A stretch of DNA of 64,000 nucleotides, taken from positions 62,001 to 126,000 of the forward strand of contig NZ_FOKW01000006.1 in the NCBI RefSeq assembly GCF_900112205.1, in the 5' to 3' direction. Positions 18,469 to 27,065 of this stretch are shown here, piece after piece. Origin of the DNA: Natronobacterium haloterrestre. GTDB taxonomy: Archaea; Halobacteriota; Halobacteria; Halobacteriales; Natrialbaceae. The notes under the pieces were generated by a model that did not search any database, had not been told where the DNA came from, and was given only the letters and a program-made list of their open reading frames with translations. The translations under genes and the position numbers were made by a program. Each line of letters opens with the position of its first letter. The stretch's first letter is position 1.

Positions 18469-18891
18469 TCAGCGGACGACCGTCACCGGAACCGGCGCTC
18501 GTCGCACGATCTTTTCCGCGACGCTGCCGAGCAGCACCCGCGAGACGCCCGAGCGTCCGTGACTGCCGACGAAGATGTGGTCGACGTCGTTGTCCTCCTC
18601 CTCGGCGTACTCGACGACCTCGCGGGCCGGATCGCCGACGACGATCTCGGTGCGGTAATCGACGTCGTCACCGACCTCGAGGTCGTCGACGTGGTCCTCG
18701 ACGTCGTTCGAGGTCTCTTCGCGCATGTCCTTGAGCGCCTCCTGGGCGAGGTTGATGCCCGCACCGGTAGAGCCGCCCGCGGCCTCGACGACTCGCAGCA
18801 ACACGTGCTCCTCGTCAGGGTACTCGTCGAACGCTCGAGTAACTGCCTTCCGTGCGGGGTCGGAGCCGTCGTAGGCTACGAGAATTGCCAT
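18469..18891 (-). CDS. universal stress protein (UspA family)
   Basis: 140 residues from the ATG at 18891. Typical UspA: MAILVAYDGSDPARKAV at the N terminus and the ATP-binding stretch VGSHGRSGVSRVLLGSVAEK near the C terminus, which fits G-x2-G-x9-G(S/T) well. Unlike the protein at 5337, it should therefore bind ATP. The middle has a run of Val-Asp-rich residues. Convergent with the SDR gene. Confidence 0.93.
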   Translation of the reverse strand: MAILVAYDGSDPARKAVTRAFDEYPDEEHVLLRVVEAAGGSTGAGINLAQEALKDMREETSNDVEDHVDDLEVGDDVDYRTEIVVGDPAREVVEYAEEEDNDVDHIFVGSHGRSGVSRVLLGSVAEKIVRRAPVPVTVVR

Positions 18892-18983
18892 ACGCAACCT
18901 ACCGAGCGAGACGTGATAAACCTACAGCAGGATCCCCAGAGGGCGGGACGGCTGGTGGTTCGTCGCTGCTCGAACTCGGACCG

Positions 18984-20078
18984 CTACTCCTCGAAGCCGT
19001 CCTCGAACCGGAAGGTACCGTTACGCTGGACCACGTCCCCGTCGACCTCGATGAACGAATCGTCGCTCATGTCGACGATCATGTCGACGTGGACCGCCGA
19101 GTCGTTGGCTTCGTTGCCCTCGCCGACGGTGTCGTCGTAGGCGCGGCCGACCGCCATGTGGACCGTGTCGCCCATCTTCTCGTCGAAGAGCATGTTGTAC
19201 GTGAACTCGTCGATGTCGCGGTTCATCCCGATGCCGAGTTCGCCCAGCCGACGCGCGCCGTCGTCCGTGTTCAGGACCTCGGTCAGCGTCTCCTCGTTTT
19301 TCGCCGCCGAGTGATCGACGACCTCGCCGTCCTCGAACTCGAGGTAGACGTCCGTGATCTCCCGTCCCTGGTGATAGAGCGGCATGTCGAACAGCACCTC
19401 GCCCTCGACGCTGTCGGGGACGGGCGCGGTGAAGACTTCGCCGCCGGGCAGGTTGTGCTCGGCGTGGTCGTTGATCGTCGGGTTGCCGTCGACGGACATC
19501 GTCACGTCGGTCGTGTCGCCGCTGACGATGCGGACCTCGTCTGCGGGGTCGAGGATCTCGACCATGTTGGCCTGGTGCTCGCGCTGTTCCGCCCAGTCCT
19601 TGTTGACCGCGTCCCAGACGAAGTTCTCGTACCCTTCCGTGCTCATTTCGGCCAGCTGGGCGTTGGCCGGGGCGGGGAACTGCGTGAGACACCAGCGGAT
19701 GCCGAGTCGCTCCTCGAGGATCGGTCGGCGGGCCTGGCGGTAGGCCGAACTCGTCTCGGGGTCGACGTCGCCGGTCTGGGTGACGTTGTCGCTGGCCCGG
19801 ACGGCGATGTAGACGTCCGTGTTCTCGATCAGGGCGAGTTCGTGCTCGGGGGTCTCGAACTCGCCGTCCGAGTTCCGGAGGAACGCGCGTCGCTGTCGCT
19901 TGCCGGCCCGCTGTGTCGTCGTCAGCGGGTTCGCACCCTTCTCGCCGATGACCTCGTGGAGGGCGACGACCAGGTCCTCGGCGACGGGGTGGGCGTCGAC
20001 GACGACGTTGTCGCCTTCCTGGAGATCGACGGAGTGGTTAGCGATGATCTCGGCGTGTTCGCGGATTCGCGGGTCCAT
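18984..20078 (-). CDS. M29-family aminopeptidase
   Basis: 364 residues. M29 (AmpS/PepS, AP-T) enzymes are two-metal aminopeptidases removing N-terminal residues in the cytosol. The conserved metal and catalytic region is visible: NLPGGEVFTAP (Glu), the Glu in RRLGELGIGMN, TVHMAVGRAY (His and Tyr) and SAVHVDMIVD (His-x-Asp). Full length. Single gene on the minus strand. Confidence 0.9.
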   Translation of the reverse strand: MDPRIREHAEIIANHSVDLQEGDNVVVDAHPVAEDLVVALHEVIGEKGANPLTTTQRAGKRQRRAFLRNSDGEFETPEHELALIENTDVYIAVRASDNVTQTGDVDPETSSAYRQARRPILEERLGIRWCLTQFPAPANAQLAEMSTEGYENFVWDAVNKDWAEQREHQANMVEILDPADEVRIVSGDTTDVTMSVDGNPTINDHAEHNLPGGEVFTAPVPDSVEGEVLFDMPLYHQGREITDVYLEFEDGEVVDHSAAKNEETLTEVLNTDDGARRLGELGIGMNRDIDEFTYNMLFDEKMGDTVHMAVGRAYDDTVGEGNEANDSAVHVDMIVDMSDDSFIEVDGDVVQRNGTFRFEDGFEE

Positions 20079-20162
20079 GTAGCCGAGTTCTGGTACCGGC
20101 GGGATACGGTTTTCGAATCGAAATTAGCCCCCTCGAGGAGAGTCCGACGGTCGATTCTCCGG

Positions 20163-20405
20163 TCACTCCTCGCTCTCTGCTAGAAAGATCCCGAGGTAAA
20201 TCGATGCGATGGCGCAGGCAACGCCCAGCCCGAAGGCGATCGTGTACGGCGACTCGAGGTCGAAGGCGGCGTCCTCGGTTGCCCAGCCGACGAAGCCGAC
20301 GATCACGAGCGCGAGCGCCGCGAGCCGAAGGGCCGAAGCGACGCGGCGGCCGGTCGCGTTCCCGTTCTCGGAACTCGAGGACGCGGCATCAGTCGGTCCA
20401 GTCAT
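20163..20405 (-). CDS. small two-helix membrane protein
   Basis: 80 residues from the ATG at 20405. A Ser-rich N terminus is followed by two transmembrane segments (LRLAALALVIVGFVGWA and IAFGLGVACAIASIYLGIFL). The start overlaps the end of the upstream 336-residue membrane protein by 17 bp, so the two are one operon and may act together. No family recognised. Confidence 0.65.
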   Translation of the reverse strand: MTGPTDAASSSSENGNATGRRVASALRLAALALVIVGFVGWATEDAAFDLESPYTIAFGLGVACAIASIYLGIFLAESEE

Positions 20406-21399
20406 TGCTTCCGCCTCCGTGGGGGGCGGCGCCACCGTCGACCCCGGTTTCGACTCCGGCCCCGGACGACTGCCCGACGAATTCGTCGAAGAACGAGACC
20501 GTCGCGGCCGTCAGGAGCACCGACAGCGGCACGACGAGGGTCAACCCGAGGAGGAACCCGACGGGGCCGCCGGCCGAAACGACGACCGAAACGATCGGGG
20601 AGGCGATCAGGGTGACGACGAAGTACCACGCGCCGAACCGCAGATAGGGGCCGCCCTCGAGGGCGAGTCGGTACGATCGGCGAAACGCCTCGAGGACCGG
20701 GAGGTCCGCGACGACGAACAGGAACGGCACGCCGTAGAAGAGGTACATGGCGAGCAACGCGACGGGGAGGGCGAGGAGTATCAGCACCGCCAGTATCGGA
20801 ACGGCGAGGAGGAAGACGCCGAAGAGAATCGCGAAGTACGCCAGAAAGCGGCCCGCGTAGGACCGAACGCAGTCGACGACCGCTATCGGCTCGCCCCGGA
20901 GTCGTCGGTCGATCCCGCCCACGTAGACCGCGTAGACGACCGAGAACACCGCGGCGTACGCGACCAGCAGCGCAAGCAATCCGGCGATCAGTCCCGGTCC
21001 GGCTTCTCCGAGCGGGACCGAGCGGGACTGGAACGCCAGGTCGACGGTGACGTCGCCGGCTCCGGTCGCGGTCGGGGGATCGACGGGAGCGGGGGCGAAC
21101 GGAACGGACCCGCCCGTGCTCGAGGCGGCCGTCGGCGCGGGTGGATCGACGAACGACCAGAGGTCGAGGAACGGGTCCGGAAACCGGAACTCGAAGTTGA
21201 TCGAGACCCGGTTCCCGGCTTCGGCGATCGTTCGCCTCACGCCGTCCGCATCGAGCAACGTCGTGAGTAACGGAACGGCGAGAAAGGGGAGGAGGTCGGG
21301 GAACCGATCGGCGACCCGGGCGAGGTGGTGCGAAAACGGATTGCGCCGGGCGGAGGGACCGCCGTCGTCCGAACCGGATGGAGGGCTGGCAGCGTTCAC
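20389..21399 (-). CDS. multi-pass membrane protein of unknown function
   Basis: 336 residues. A soluble N-terminal part (about 1-125) has a Pro/Ser/Gly-rich linker, then five or six hydrophobic helices fill the rest, with several Gly- and Leu-rich stretches (AVPILAVLILLALPVALLAM). The loop VLEAFRRSYRLALEGGPYLRFGAWYF resembles the conserved helix of DUF4013-like haloarchaeal proteins; that likeness is from memory. Operon with the 80-residue membrane protein downstream. Confidence 0.75.
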   Translation of the reverse strand: MNAASPPSGSDDGGPSARRNPFSHHLARVADRFPDLLPFLAVPLLTTLLDADGVRRTIAEAGNRVSINFEFRFPDPFLDLWSFVDPPAPTAASSTGGSVPFAPAPVDPPTATGAGDVTVDLAFQSRSVPLGEAGPGLIAGLLALLVAYAAVFSVVYAVYVGGIDRRLRGEPIAVVDCVRSYAGRFLAYFAILFGVFLLAVPILAVLILLALPVALLAMYLFYGVPFLFVVADLPVLEAFRRSYRLALEGGPYLRFGAWYFVVTLIASPIVSVVVSAGGPVGFLLGLTLVVPLSVLLTAATVSFFDEFVGQSSGAGVETGVDGGAAPHGGGSNDWTD

Positions 21400-21501
21400 G
21401 ACGTTCGTGTCGGCGGGCTGAGTAGTAAGCTTTGGGAACGTTCGTCGACTGTCACCGGGCGACAGGTACGACCGCCTTCGACAACGTTAGGGCGATCCCG
21501 A

Positions 21502-21507
21502 AAGGAG
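21502..21507 (+). promoter_or_regulatory. Shine-Dalgarno of the threonine aldolase gene
   Basis: AAGGAG lies 9 nt before the ATG at 21517. Such a clear ribosome binding site is uncommon in this window, where most solitary genes look leaderless, and it supports this start. Confidence 0.75.
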
Positions 21508-21516
21508 CCGTTCGTA

Positions 21517-22530
21517 ATGATCGACCTCCGGTCCGATACCGTTACGAAACCCGACGACCGCATGCGCGACGCCGCACACGCGGCCGACGTCGGCGACGAC
21601 GTCTACCGCGAGGACCCGACCGTCGCCGAACTCGAGCGCCGCGCGGCCGACCGCGTGGGGACCGAGGCCGCCCTCTACGTGCCAAGCGGGACGATGGGCA
21701 ACCAGATCGCGGCCCGAGTGCACACCGAGCGCGGCCAGGAACTGCTGGCCGACAGGAAGAGCCACGTCGTGAAATACGAACTCGGCGGCGCGGCCGACCA
21801 CTCGAACCTGCAGGTGCGGATGGTCGACGCCGAGCGGGGGGTTCCGTCGCCGAGCCAGGTCGCCGACGGCCTCGTCGAGGAGAGCCTCCACCGACCGGGA
21901 ACGGGCCTCCTCTGGCTCGAGAACACGCACAACGCCCGGGGCGGCCTCGCGATCGATCCCGAGAGGATCGCCGCGGCGGCCGAGCCCGCCGGCGAGCACG
22001 ACGTGCCCGTCCACCTCGACGGCGCGCGGGTGTTCAACGCCGCGACTGCGCTCGACGTCCCCGTCACCGAGATCACGGAGCCGGTCGACTCGGTCATGTT
22101 CTGCCTCTCGAAGGGGCTCGGCGCGCCCATCGGCTCGATGCTCGCCGGCAGCGAGGCGTTCGTCGAGGAGGCGCGTCGCGTCCGCAAACTGTTCGGCGGC
22201 GGGCTCCGCCAGGCCGGGATCATCGCCGCGCCCGGCCTCGAGGCCCTCGAGAACGTCGAGGACCTTGAGCGCGACCACGAGCACGCCGAGTTGCTCGCCG
22301 AGGAACTGGACGGCATCGACGGGTTCGACGTGCAACCCCCCGAGACGAACATCGTCCTCGCGGACGTCTCCGGGACTGGCCTCGAGACGGAGGCAGTCAT
22401 CGAACGCCTGGAGGAGGAGGACGTGCTGGCGACGCAGTTCGGCCCGTCGACGGTTCGGTTCTGTACGCACCGGGACGTCTCGCGCGAGGACGTCGAGACG
22501 GCGCTCGAGCGGATCGAAGCGACGTTTTGA
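21517..22530 (+). CDS. low-specificity L-threonine aldolase
   Basis: 337 residues, PLP fold type I. Cleaves L-threonine or L-allo-threonine to glycine and acetaldehyde. MIDLRSDTVTKPDDRMRDA and the Gly-rich VPSGTMGNQIA bind the cofactor, HLDGARVFNA gives the Asp contacting PLP N1, and the Schiff-base Lys is in SKGLGAPIGS. Normal length. It may supply glycine; no pathway neighbours here. Confidence 0.92.
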   Translation: MIDLRSDTVTKPDDRMRDAAHAADVGDDVYREDPTVAELERRAADRVGTEAALYVPSGTMGNQIAARVHTERGQELLADRKSHVVKYELGGAADHSNLQVRMVDAERGVPSPSQVADGLVEESLHRPGTGLLWLENTHNARGGLAIDPERIAAAAEPAGEHDVPVHLDGARVFNAATALDVPVTEITEPVDSVMFCLSKGLGAPIGSMLAGSEAFVEEARRVRKLFGGGLRQAGIIAAPGLEALENVEDLERDHEHAELLAEELDGIDGFDVQPPETNIVLADVSGTGLETEAVIERLEEEDVLATQFGPSTVRFCTHRDVSREDVETALERIEATF

Positions 22531-22539
22531 CCGCCTGTC

Positions 22540-22671
22540 TCAACGGCCCCGCATCCCGTCCCGGAACTCGAGGACGGTCCGGCGCAACAGCAGGTACGAG
22601 AAGAAGATCAGCGACAGGAGGATCAACACGATCGCGATGATGACGGGATCGTCGGGGATGAAATCCAGCAT
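22540..22671 (-). CDS. 43-residue single-span membrane protein
   Basis: From the ATG at 22671: an acidic start (MLDFIPDDP), one strong transmembrane helix (VIIAIVLILLSLIFFSYLLL) and a basic tail (RRTVLEFRDGMRGR), predicted to have the tail in the cytosol. Upstream in-frame extension to 22746 has no hydrophobic or conserved character. Small haloarchaeal membrane proteins of this shape are common; role unknown. Confidence 0.65.
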   Translation of the reverse strand: MLDFIPDDPVIIAIVLILLSLIFFSYLLLRRTVLEFRDGMRGR

Positions 22672-23168
22672 ACCCGGTGGGTACAGCGCCGCGGTGGAAA
22701 ATCGTTTCGACGCGTGGTGGCCGCTCGCCCGGATCGGACGCGTCACCGCGCCTCGAGCCTCGAATCGGCGTCGAAGCAGAGGACGGGCGGCTAGCTAAAA
22801 TCCGTTTTTCACCTTGCGCCGCCTATAATGTCGTATCCTGTGTAGGTGCTACTGCGTCCCGCGCTCGGCCCCGGCCCGGGCCGGGCTGTGGGACCTTCCG
22901 TCCCGCTCGAATCGAGGGACGGTCACCCCCTGTCCGAACGGTCGCCGCCGTCCGCTCTTGCCCGCCCCGCTGGCGGGCGGCGGCTCCTCCCCCACTTCGC
23001 CCACACCCGCTGACGTCCCCCCGACGTCCTCCGCAGTCCCGTTGACTCCCCGCTGACGCCGCGCTGACACCCCGTTGACACCCCGTTGACGCCGCGCCCT
23101 CCCCGACCCCGCGGCGATGTCGAAATCACTGTCCCTGCGTCCGTTCTCGAGTACCCGGACTGCGACGC
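22672..23168. other. 497-bp gap, GC-rich and hairpin-rich
   Basis: No credible gene. An AT-rich stretch at 22790-22835 (TAGCTAAAATCCGTTTTTCA, CCTATAATG) could hold promoters on both strands. It is followed by strong inverted repeats: a perfect 16-bp palindrome CCCGGCCCGGGCCGGG (22870-22885), the near-perfect hairpin 22898-22922 (arms CCGTCC and GGACGG with inner CTCGA/TCGAG), and GCCCGC/GCGGGC around 22960-22980. Then come 11-bp tandem repeats. This could be a structured RNA or a decayed gene. Confidence 0.5.
23035..23089. repeat. 11-bp tandem repeat, five clear units
   Basis: On the minus strand the units read TCAACGGGGTG, TCAACGGGGTG, TCAGCGCGGCG, TCAGCGGGGAG and TCAACGGGACT. Three more degenerate units can be traced up to about 23003-23034 (ending TCAGCGGGTGT). 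The repeats are non-coding as far as I can see. Confidence 0.75.
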
Positions 23169-23696
23169 CTACTCGCGTCCCTCGACGGTAAACGACTCGA
23201 CGGGCGTCCCGTCCGGTTCGCGGATCTCGCCCTCGAGGACGTCCGAATCGCCGTCCTCGCTTTCCTCGAGGACGGCGAAGCCCGGCCGGTTCCCCCGCGG
23301 GTCGGCGTGGCTGCCCGGGTTGAGCAGCAGGCAGTCGGGGGTCTCGACGACCGTCGGCCGGTGGGTATGGCCGGAAATGACCACGTCGGCACCCCGCGAG
23401 CGGCCGAACATCGCCAGTCCGGTCTCGCCGCCGTCGCGGCGGTGGGTGACGGCGACCCTGACGCCCGCCTCCTCGAGGACCCGGGCCGACGGCAACCGGT
23501 CCCGGACCGCCGCGCCGTCGGCGTTGCCGTGGACCGCGAACAGGCGGTCGCACTCCTCCCGGAAGGCCTCGAGCGCGCCCGTGGTCGTGAAGTCACCGGC
23601 GTGGACGACGACGTCTGCCTCGCGGGCCGCCGTCAGTGCCTCGCCCTCGAGTGCGTGGCCGTCGGCGCTGTGCGTATCGGAAAAGATAGCGATCAT
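23169..23696 (-). CDS. metallophosphoesterase (YfcE-like)
   Basis: 175 residues. Metal motifs: FSDTHSADG (D-x-H), HAGDF (GD), VHGNADG (GN-x-D, where Ala replaces the usual His, GNHD to GNAD), THRRDG and SGHTHRPTV (GHTH); it ends with LLNPGSHADPRGNRPGFAVL. The Ala in the fourth motif is seen in part of the YfcE branch. Cytosolic phosphodiesterase, substrate unknown. A paralogue of the 15065 gene. Confidence 0.9.
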   Translation of the reverse strand: MIAIFSDTHSADGHALEGEALTAAREADVVVHAGDFTTTGALEAFREECDRLFAVHGNADGAAVRDRLPSARVLEEAGVRVAVTHRRDGGETGLAMFGRSRGADVVISGHTHRPTVVETPDCLLLNPGSHADPRGNRPGFAVLEESEDGDSDVLEGEIREPDGTPVESFTVEGRE

Positions 23697-23764
23697 GATC
23701 GCAGGTTGGGTCGCGACCGGGACGTCTCTTTTCGTTTCCGTCCCCTCGCGCCGATGGATCCCTC

Positions 23765-23845
23765 ATACGGATTGCTGTAACTGTTTACCGGTGCAACCGC
23801 AGGACGGTCGCGGTTGCGCCGGTAATGACTTACAGCAGTCCGTAT
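23765..23845. repeat. 81-bp imperfect inverted repeat
   Basis: The arms 23765-23800 (ATACGGATTGCTGTAA..GTTTACCGG..GCAACCGC) and 23810-23845 (GCGGTTGC..CCGGTAATGACTTACAGCAGTCCGTAT) pair almost throughout, with a 9-nt loop. It starts at the stop codon of the 137-residue gene. I believe similar TACGGACTGCTGTAAG elements recur between genes in Natrialbales. It may be a non-autonomous mobile remnant, a REP-like repeat or a terminator. Confidence 0.8.
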
Positions 23846-24258
23846 CAGGCCGGCGGCCCCTCGGGTTCCCGATCGTCGTACCCCGCGACGAGCGTTCCGC
23901 CCGGCGGCAGATCGTTCAGGACGGCCGTCACCGTCGTCTCCTCGAGGTCGACCGTCGACTCGAGCGGTTCCCACCCTTCGTCGGTCCGGACGGCGACCGC
24001 GACGTCCGTCGGGCTTGCCCCCGGCGGGAGCCGCGAGGGGTCGTAGACGAGCGCGATGCGAACGGCTTCGACGGCCTTCAGGTCCTCGAGGCCGACGACG
24101 TCGACCGGCTCCCCCAGGGCGTCGACCGGCGGCTCGCTCGCGCTCCGCTCGAGGCCGAACTCGTCGGGGACGACGCCCGCGACGACGGCGACCCGCGCGC
24201 CGACGGACTCGAGCCTGACTTCCGCGACGCTACCGGAGTCGTATCCCGGAATGGGCAT
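23845..24258 (-). CDS. conserved hypothetical protein, 137 residues
   Basis: Acidic, no membrane helix, no cysteine. The second half (VRTDEGWEPLESTVDLEETTV and LPPGGTLVAGYD) looks like beta-strand-rich extracellular domains in which a stated quantity is weighed against an index variable, as in the PGF-like haloarchaeal surface proteins, but there is no signal peptide. Function unknown. Its stop lies exactly at the edge of the inverted repeat element. Confidence 0.6.
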   Translation of the reverse strand: MPIPGYDSGSVAEVRLESVGARVAVVAGVVPDEFGLERSASEPPVDALGEPVDVVGLEDLKAVEAVRIALVYDPSRLPPGASPTDVAVAVRTDEGWEPLESTVDLEETTVTAVLNDLPPGGTLVAGYDDREPEGPPA

Positions 24259-24383
24259 GGTCGGGCGGACGCGTTCGAAACGGATGGCTCTACGCCCCGC
24301 GATGGCCGGCCCGTCCGGGGCGGTTTAAGTAGTGAACGCTGCGAGACGAACGCTTTTAGCGACGGCGCGACCTATCATTCATC

Positions 24384-26618
24384 GTGTCCGAGACAGCCGG
24401 GTACATGCGCTTTTTCCCGTACGACCAGCCCTACGAGAACCAGCGCGAGGCGATGGACCGCATCTACAACGCGCTCTCGCGCGGCCAGGACGTGCTCTTC
24501 GAGGGGGCCTGCGGGACCGGCAAGACGCTCTCCTCGCTCGTTCCCGCCCTCGAGGTCGCCCGCGAGGAGGACAAGACGGTCGTCATCACGACGGACGTCC
24601 ACCAGCAGATGCGCCAGTTCGTCGCCGAAGCCCGCGCGATCACCCGCGAGGAGGACATCCGGGCGATCGTCTTCAAGGGAAAGGGGTCGATGTGTCACAT
24701 CGACGTCGGCTACGAGGAGTGTCAGGCCCTGCGGGACAACACCCGGGCGCTCGTCGACGCCGAACGGGACCGCGAGCAACTCGAGCGCCGCCAGCGCGAA
24801 CTGCTGGCCGAGAGCCAGGCGGAGGACGGCGACGGTTCGGCGGCCGACGCCCGCTCGGCCGTGATGGACGAACTCGAGTCCATCGAGGAGCGACTCGAGG
24901 ACTTAGAAGAGCAAAACGTCTGTGACTACTACCGGAACAACCTCACCGGGAACACGGACGACTTCTTCGCGTGGCTGTTCGACGACGTCCGCCGGCCCGA
25001 GGAGATCTACGAGTACGCCGAAGGGCAGCACCTCTGTGGGTACGAACTCCTCAAGGAGGGCATCGAGGGCGTCGATCTGGTCGTCTGTAACTACCACCAC
25101 CTGCTGGATTCCACGATACGGGAACAGTTCTTCCGCTGGCTCGGCCGCGACCCGGAGGACGTCATCGCCGTCTTCGACGAGGCTCACAACGTCGAGGACG
25201 CGGCCCGCGAGCACGCCACCCGGACCTGCTCGGAACGGACCTTCGAGTCCGCGCTGGACGAACTCGGGGAGACGGACGATCCGCGAGCCGAGGACGCGGC
25301 GAACGTCCTCTCGGCGTTCCACCGCGCGCTCGTCGAGACCTACGAGGAGTCGTTCGGTTTCGGGGACAGCGCGGCACAACGCGCCACGGACAACGCGAGC
25401 GGCCGCGGGCCGCGAGCGCGAGAGCGGATCGGCGAGAACTGGGAGGACGTCCCCATCGCCAACGAGGACCGCAAGGACGACCTGACCCTCGAGTTCCTCC
25501 AGCGCTACTCGGGACAGGGGATCGGGGACGACCTCGAGGCCGCGATGAAACTGGGCCAGGACCTGGACGAGGAGTACGAGGAAGCCTACCGAGAGGGCGA
25601 GACCGCCACGCGCACGGAGTGTCAGACGCTGCAGGCCGCGGGCTTCGTCAGCGCGTGGATGAACGAGGGCAGCGCCGAGGGGCTGTACCCCGTCGTCTCG
25701 GTCACCCGCGACGCCGGCACCGACGAGATCTACGGCCGCGCTGAACTGTACACCTGCCTCCCGCGGCAGGTCACGGGGCAGCTGTTCGAGGAGGTCCACG
25801 CGACCGTGCTGATGAGCGCCACGCTCCAGCCGTTCGAGGTCACGGAGAACGTACTCGGCCTCGAGGAGTCCGTCACGATGGCCTACGGGCTGCAGTTTCC
25901 CGAGGAGAACCGCCGCACCTACGCCGTCGAGACGCCGCCGCTTTTCTCCTCGGACCGCGACGACCCCGACGTACAGGAGGAAGTCACCGACGCCATCCAC
26001 GACGCCGTCCGGATGACCCCCGGAAACACGCTCGCGTTCTTCCCCAACTACAGCGAGGCGGGCCGGTACGCCGACCGCCTCGAGCGACGACTCGGCGGCG
26101 AGGGGACCGTCTACACCGACGAACCGGGCGTCGCCGTCGAGGACCTCCGCCAGGAGTTCGTCGCGGACGACGACGCGGTGCTTTTTACCTCCTTGTGGGG
26201 CACCCTCGCCGAGGGCGTCAGTTTCGACGGCGACGACGCCCGGACCGTCCTCGTGGTCGGCGTCCCGTACCCCCACCTCGACGACCGCGCGGAGGCGGTC
26301 CAGGAGGCCTACGACGCCGCGTTCGAGGGGACCGACACGGGCTGGCGCTATGCCGTCGAGATCCCCACGGTCAGAAAGACCAGACAGGCGCTCGGCCGCG
26401 TGATCCGCTCGCCCGAGGACGTCGGGGTTCGCGCGTTGCTCGACCGGCGCTACTCCAGGCGAGCGAAGTCGGACCTCGGCCGCTACAGCGTCAACGGCAC
26501 GTTCCCCCACGAGGAGCGCGAGGAACTGATCGACATCGACCCCGAGAAACTCAAGTTCTCGATGCTCAACTTCTTCGGCGATCACGACGCCTACGACGGC
26601 GAACCGCCCGCGCCGTAG
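24384..26618 (+). CDS. XPD/DinG-like Fe-S DNA helicase
   Basis: 744 residues. Superfamily 2 5'-3' helicase. Walker A FEGACGTGKTLSS (about 40-52), DEAH box in VFDEAHNVED, and the C-terminal helicase motifs TLWGTLAEGVSFDG and QALGRVIRSPEDVG. Four cysteines between motifs Ia and II (SMCHID, EECQAL, NVCDYY, HLCGYE) fit the 4Fe-4S cluster of XPD/DinG. A coiled-coil-like Glu/Arg insert sits between the second and third. GTG start at 24384. Role in repair or processing of R-loops is inferred. Confidence 0.93.
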   Translation: MSETAGYMRFFPYDQPYENQREAMDRIYNALSRGQDVLFEGACGTGKTLSSLVPALEVAREEDKTVVITTDVHQQMRQFVAEARAITREEDIRAIVFKGKGSMCHIDVGYEECQALRDNTRALVDAERDREQLERRQRELLAESQAEDGDGSAADARSAVMDELESIEERLEDLEEQNVCDYYRNNLTGNTDDFFAWLFDDVRRPEEIYEYAEGQHLCGYELLKEGIEGVDLVVCNYHHLLDSTIREQFFRWLGRDPEDVIAVFDEAHNVEDAAREHATRTCSERTFESALDELGETDDPRAEDAANVLSAFHRALVETYEESFGFGDSAAQRATDNASGRGPRARERIGENWEDVPIANEDRKDDLTLEFLQRYSGQGIGDDLEAAMKLGQDLDEEYEEAYREGETATRTECQTLQAAGFVSAWMNEGSAEGLYPVVSVTRDAGTDEIYGRAELYTCLPRQVTGQLFEEVHATVLMSATLQPFEVTENVLGLEESVTMAYGLQFPEENRRTYAVETPPLFSSDRDDPDVQEEVTDAIHDAVRMTPGNTLAFFPNYSEAGRYADRLERRLGGEGTVYTDEPGVAVEDLRQEFVADDDAVLFTSLWGTLAEGVSFDGDDARTVLVVGVPYPHLDDRAEAVQEAYDAAFEGTDTGWRYAVEIPTVRKTRQALGRVIRSPEDVGVRALLDRRYSRRAKSDLGRYSVNGTFPHEEREELIDIDPEKLKFSMLNFFGDHDAYDGEPPAP

Positions 26619-26634
26619 CGACCGAGGCGTCGAC

Positions 26635-26982
26635 TCACTCGATCGTCACGTCGGCGATACCGCCCGTGATCATCACCGCGTGGGTCCCCCCGTCCTCGAT
26701 CTCGAGGTCGAACGTCTCGGAGTCCTCGACGATGCGCGTGTCGACGAGGCCGTTCTCGAGGTGGTCGAGCCGGAACGACACGCCCTCGCGCTCGAGGTCC
26801 ATGTCAGGCTGGAAGACTTCCTGTACGTCGACCGTCACGGTCAATTCGGCACCGTCGCTGACGTCGAACTCCGTCCGTTCGTTGTCCTCGAGGGTCGTAT
26901 CGACGCCACCGCCGCCCAACAGTCCGGTACAGCCCGCGAACGGAACGACTGCCGCGAGCGACACGAATGTTCGTCTATGCAT
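26635..26982 (-). CDS. small lipoprotein
   Basis: 115 residues. Short signal MHRRTFVSLAAVVPFAGCTG with a lipobox Cys at residue 18; RR-T-F-V is a weak Tat motif. The mature part is acidic and beta-rich without recognisable motifs. It is convergent with the helicase gene. Extracytoplasmic, membrane-tethered; role unknown. Confidence 0.75.
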   Translation of the reverse strand: MHRRTFVSLAAVVPFAGCTGLLGGGGVDTTLEDNERTEFDVSDGAELTVTVDVQEVFQPDMDLEREGVSFRLDHLENGLVDTRIVEDSETFDLEIEDGGTHAVMITGGIADVTIE

Positions 26983-27065
26983 ACGGTACCGTGCTTAGTA
27001 CAGTCAAAATATACTTCCGGCCGTTTCACACGTCCACCGACGGCGGGTCGACTCCGGGTTCGACC

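Noticed and set aside
23035-23089. CRISPR array
   Set aside because: Units of 11 bp without spacers; no cas gene in the window.
22826-23099. SRP (7S) RNA or RNase P RNA
   Set aside because: The GGAA-loop hairpin on the minus strand lacks the SRP helix 8 asymmetric loop, and no RNase P conserved region (GAGGAAAGTCC-like) is present.
22849-23553. Minus-strand ORF running from the phosphoesterase into the 11-bp repeats
   Set aside because: Out of frame with the phosphoesterase motifs; low-complexity Arg/Gly text in the gap.
24903-26585. 560-codon minus-strand ORF opposite the XPD-like helicase
   Set aside because: Antisense frame of a gene with clear helicase motifs.
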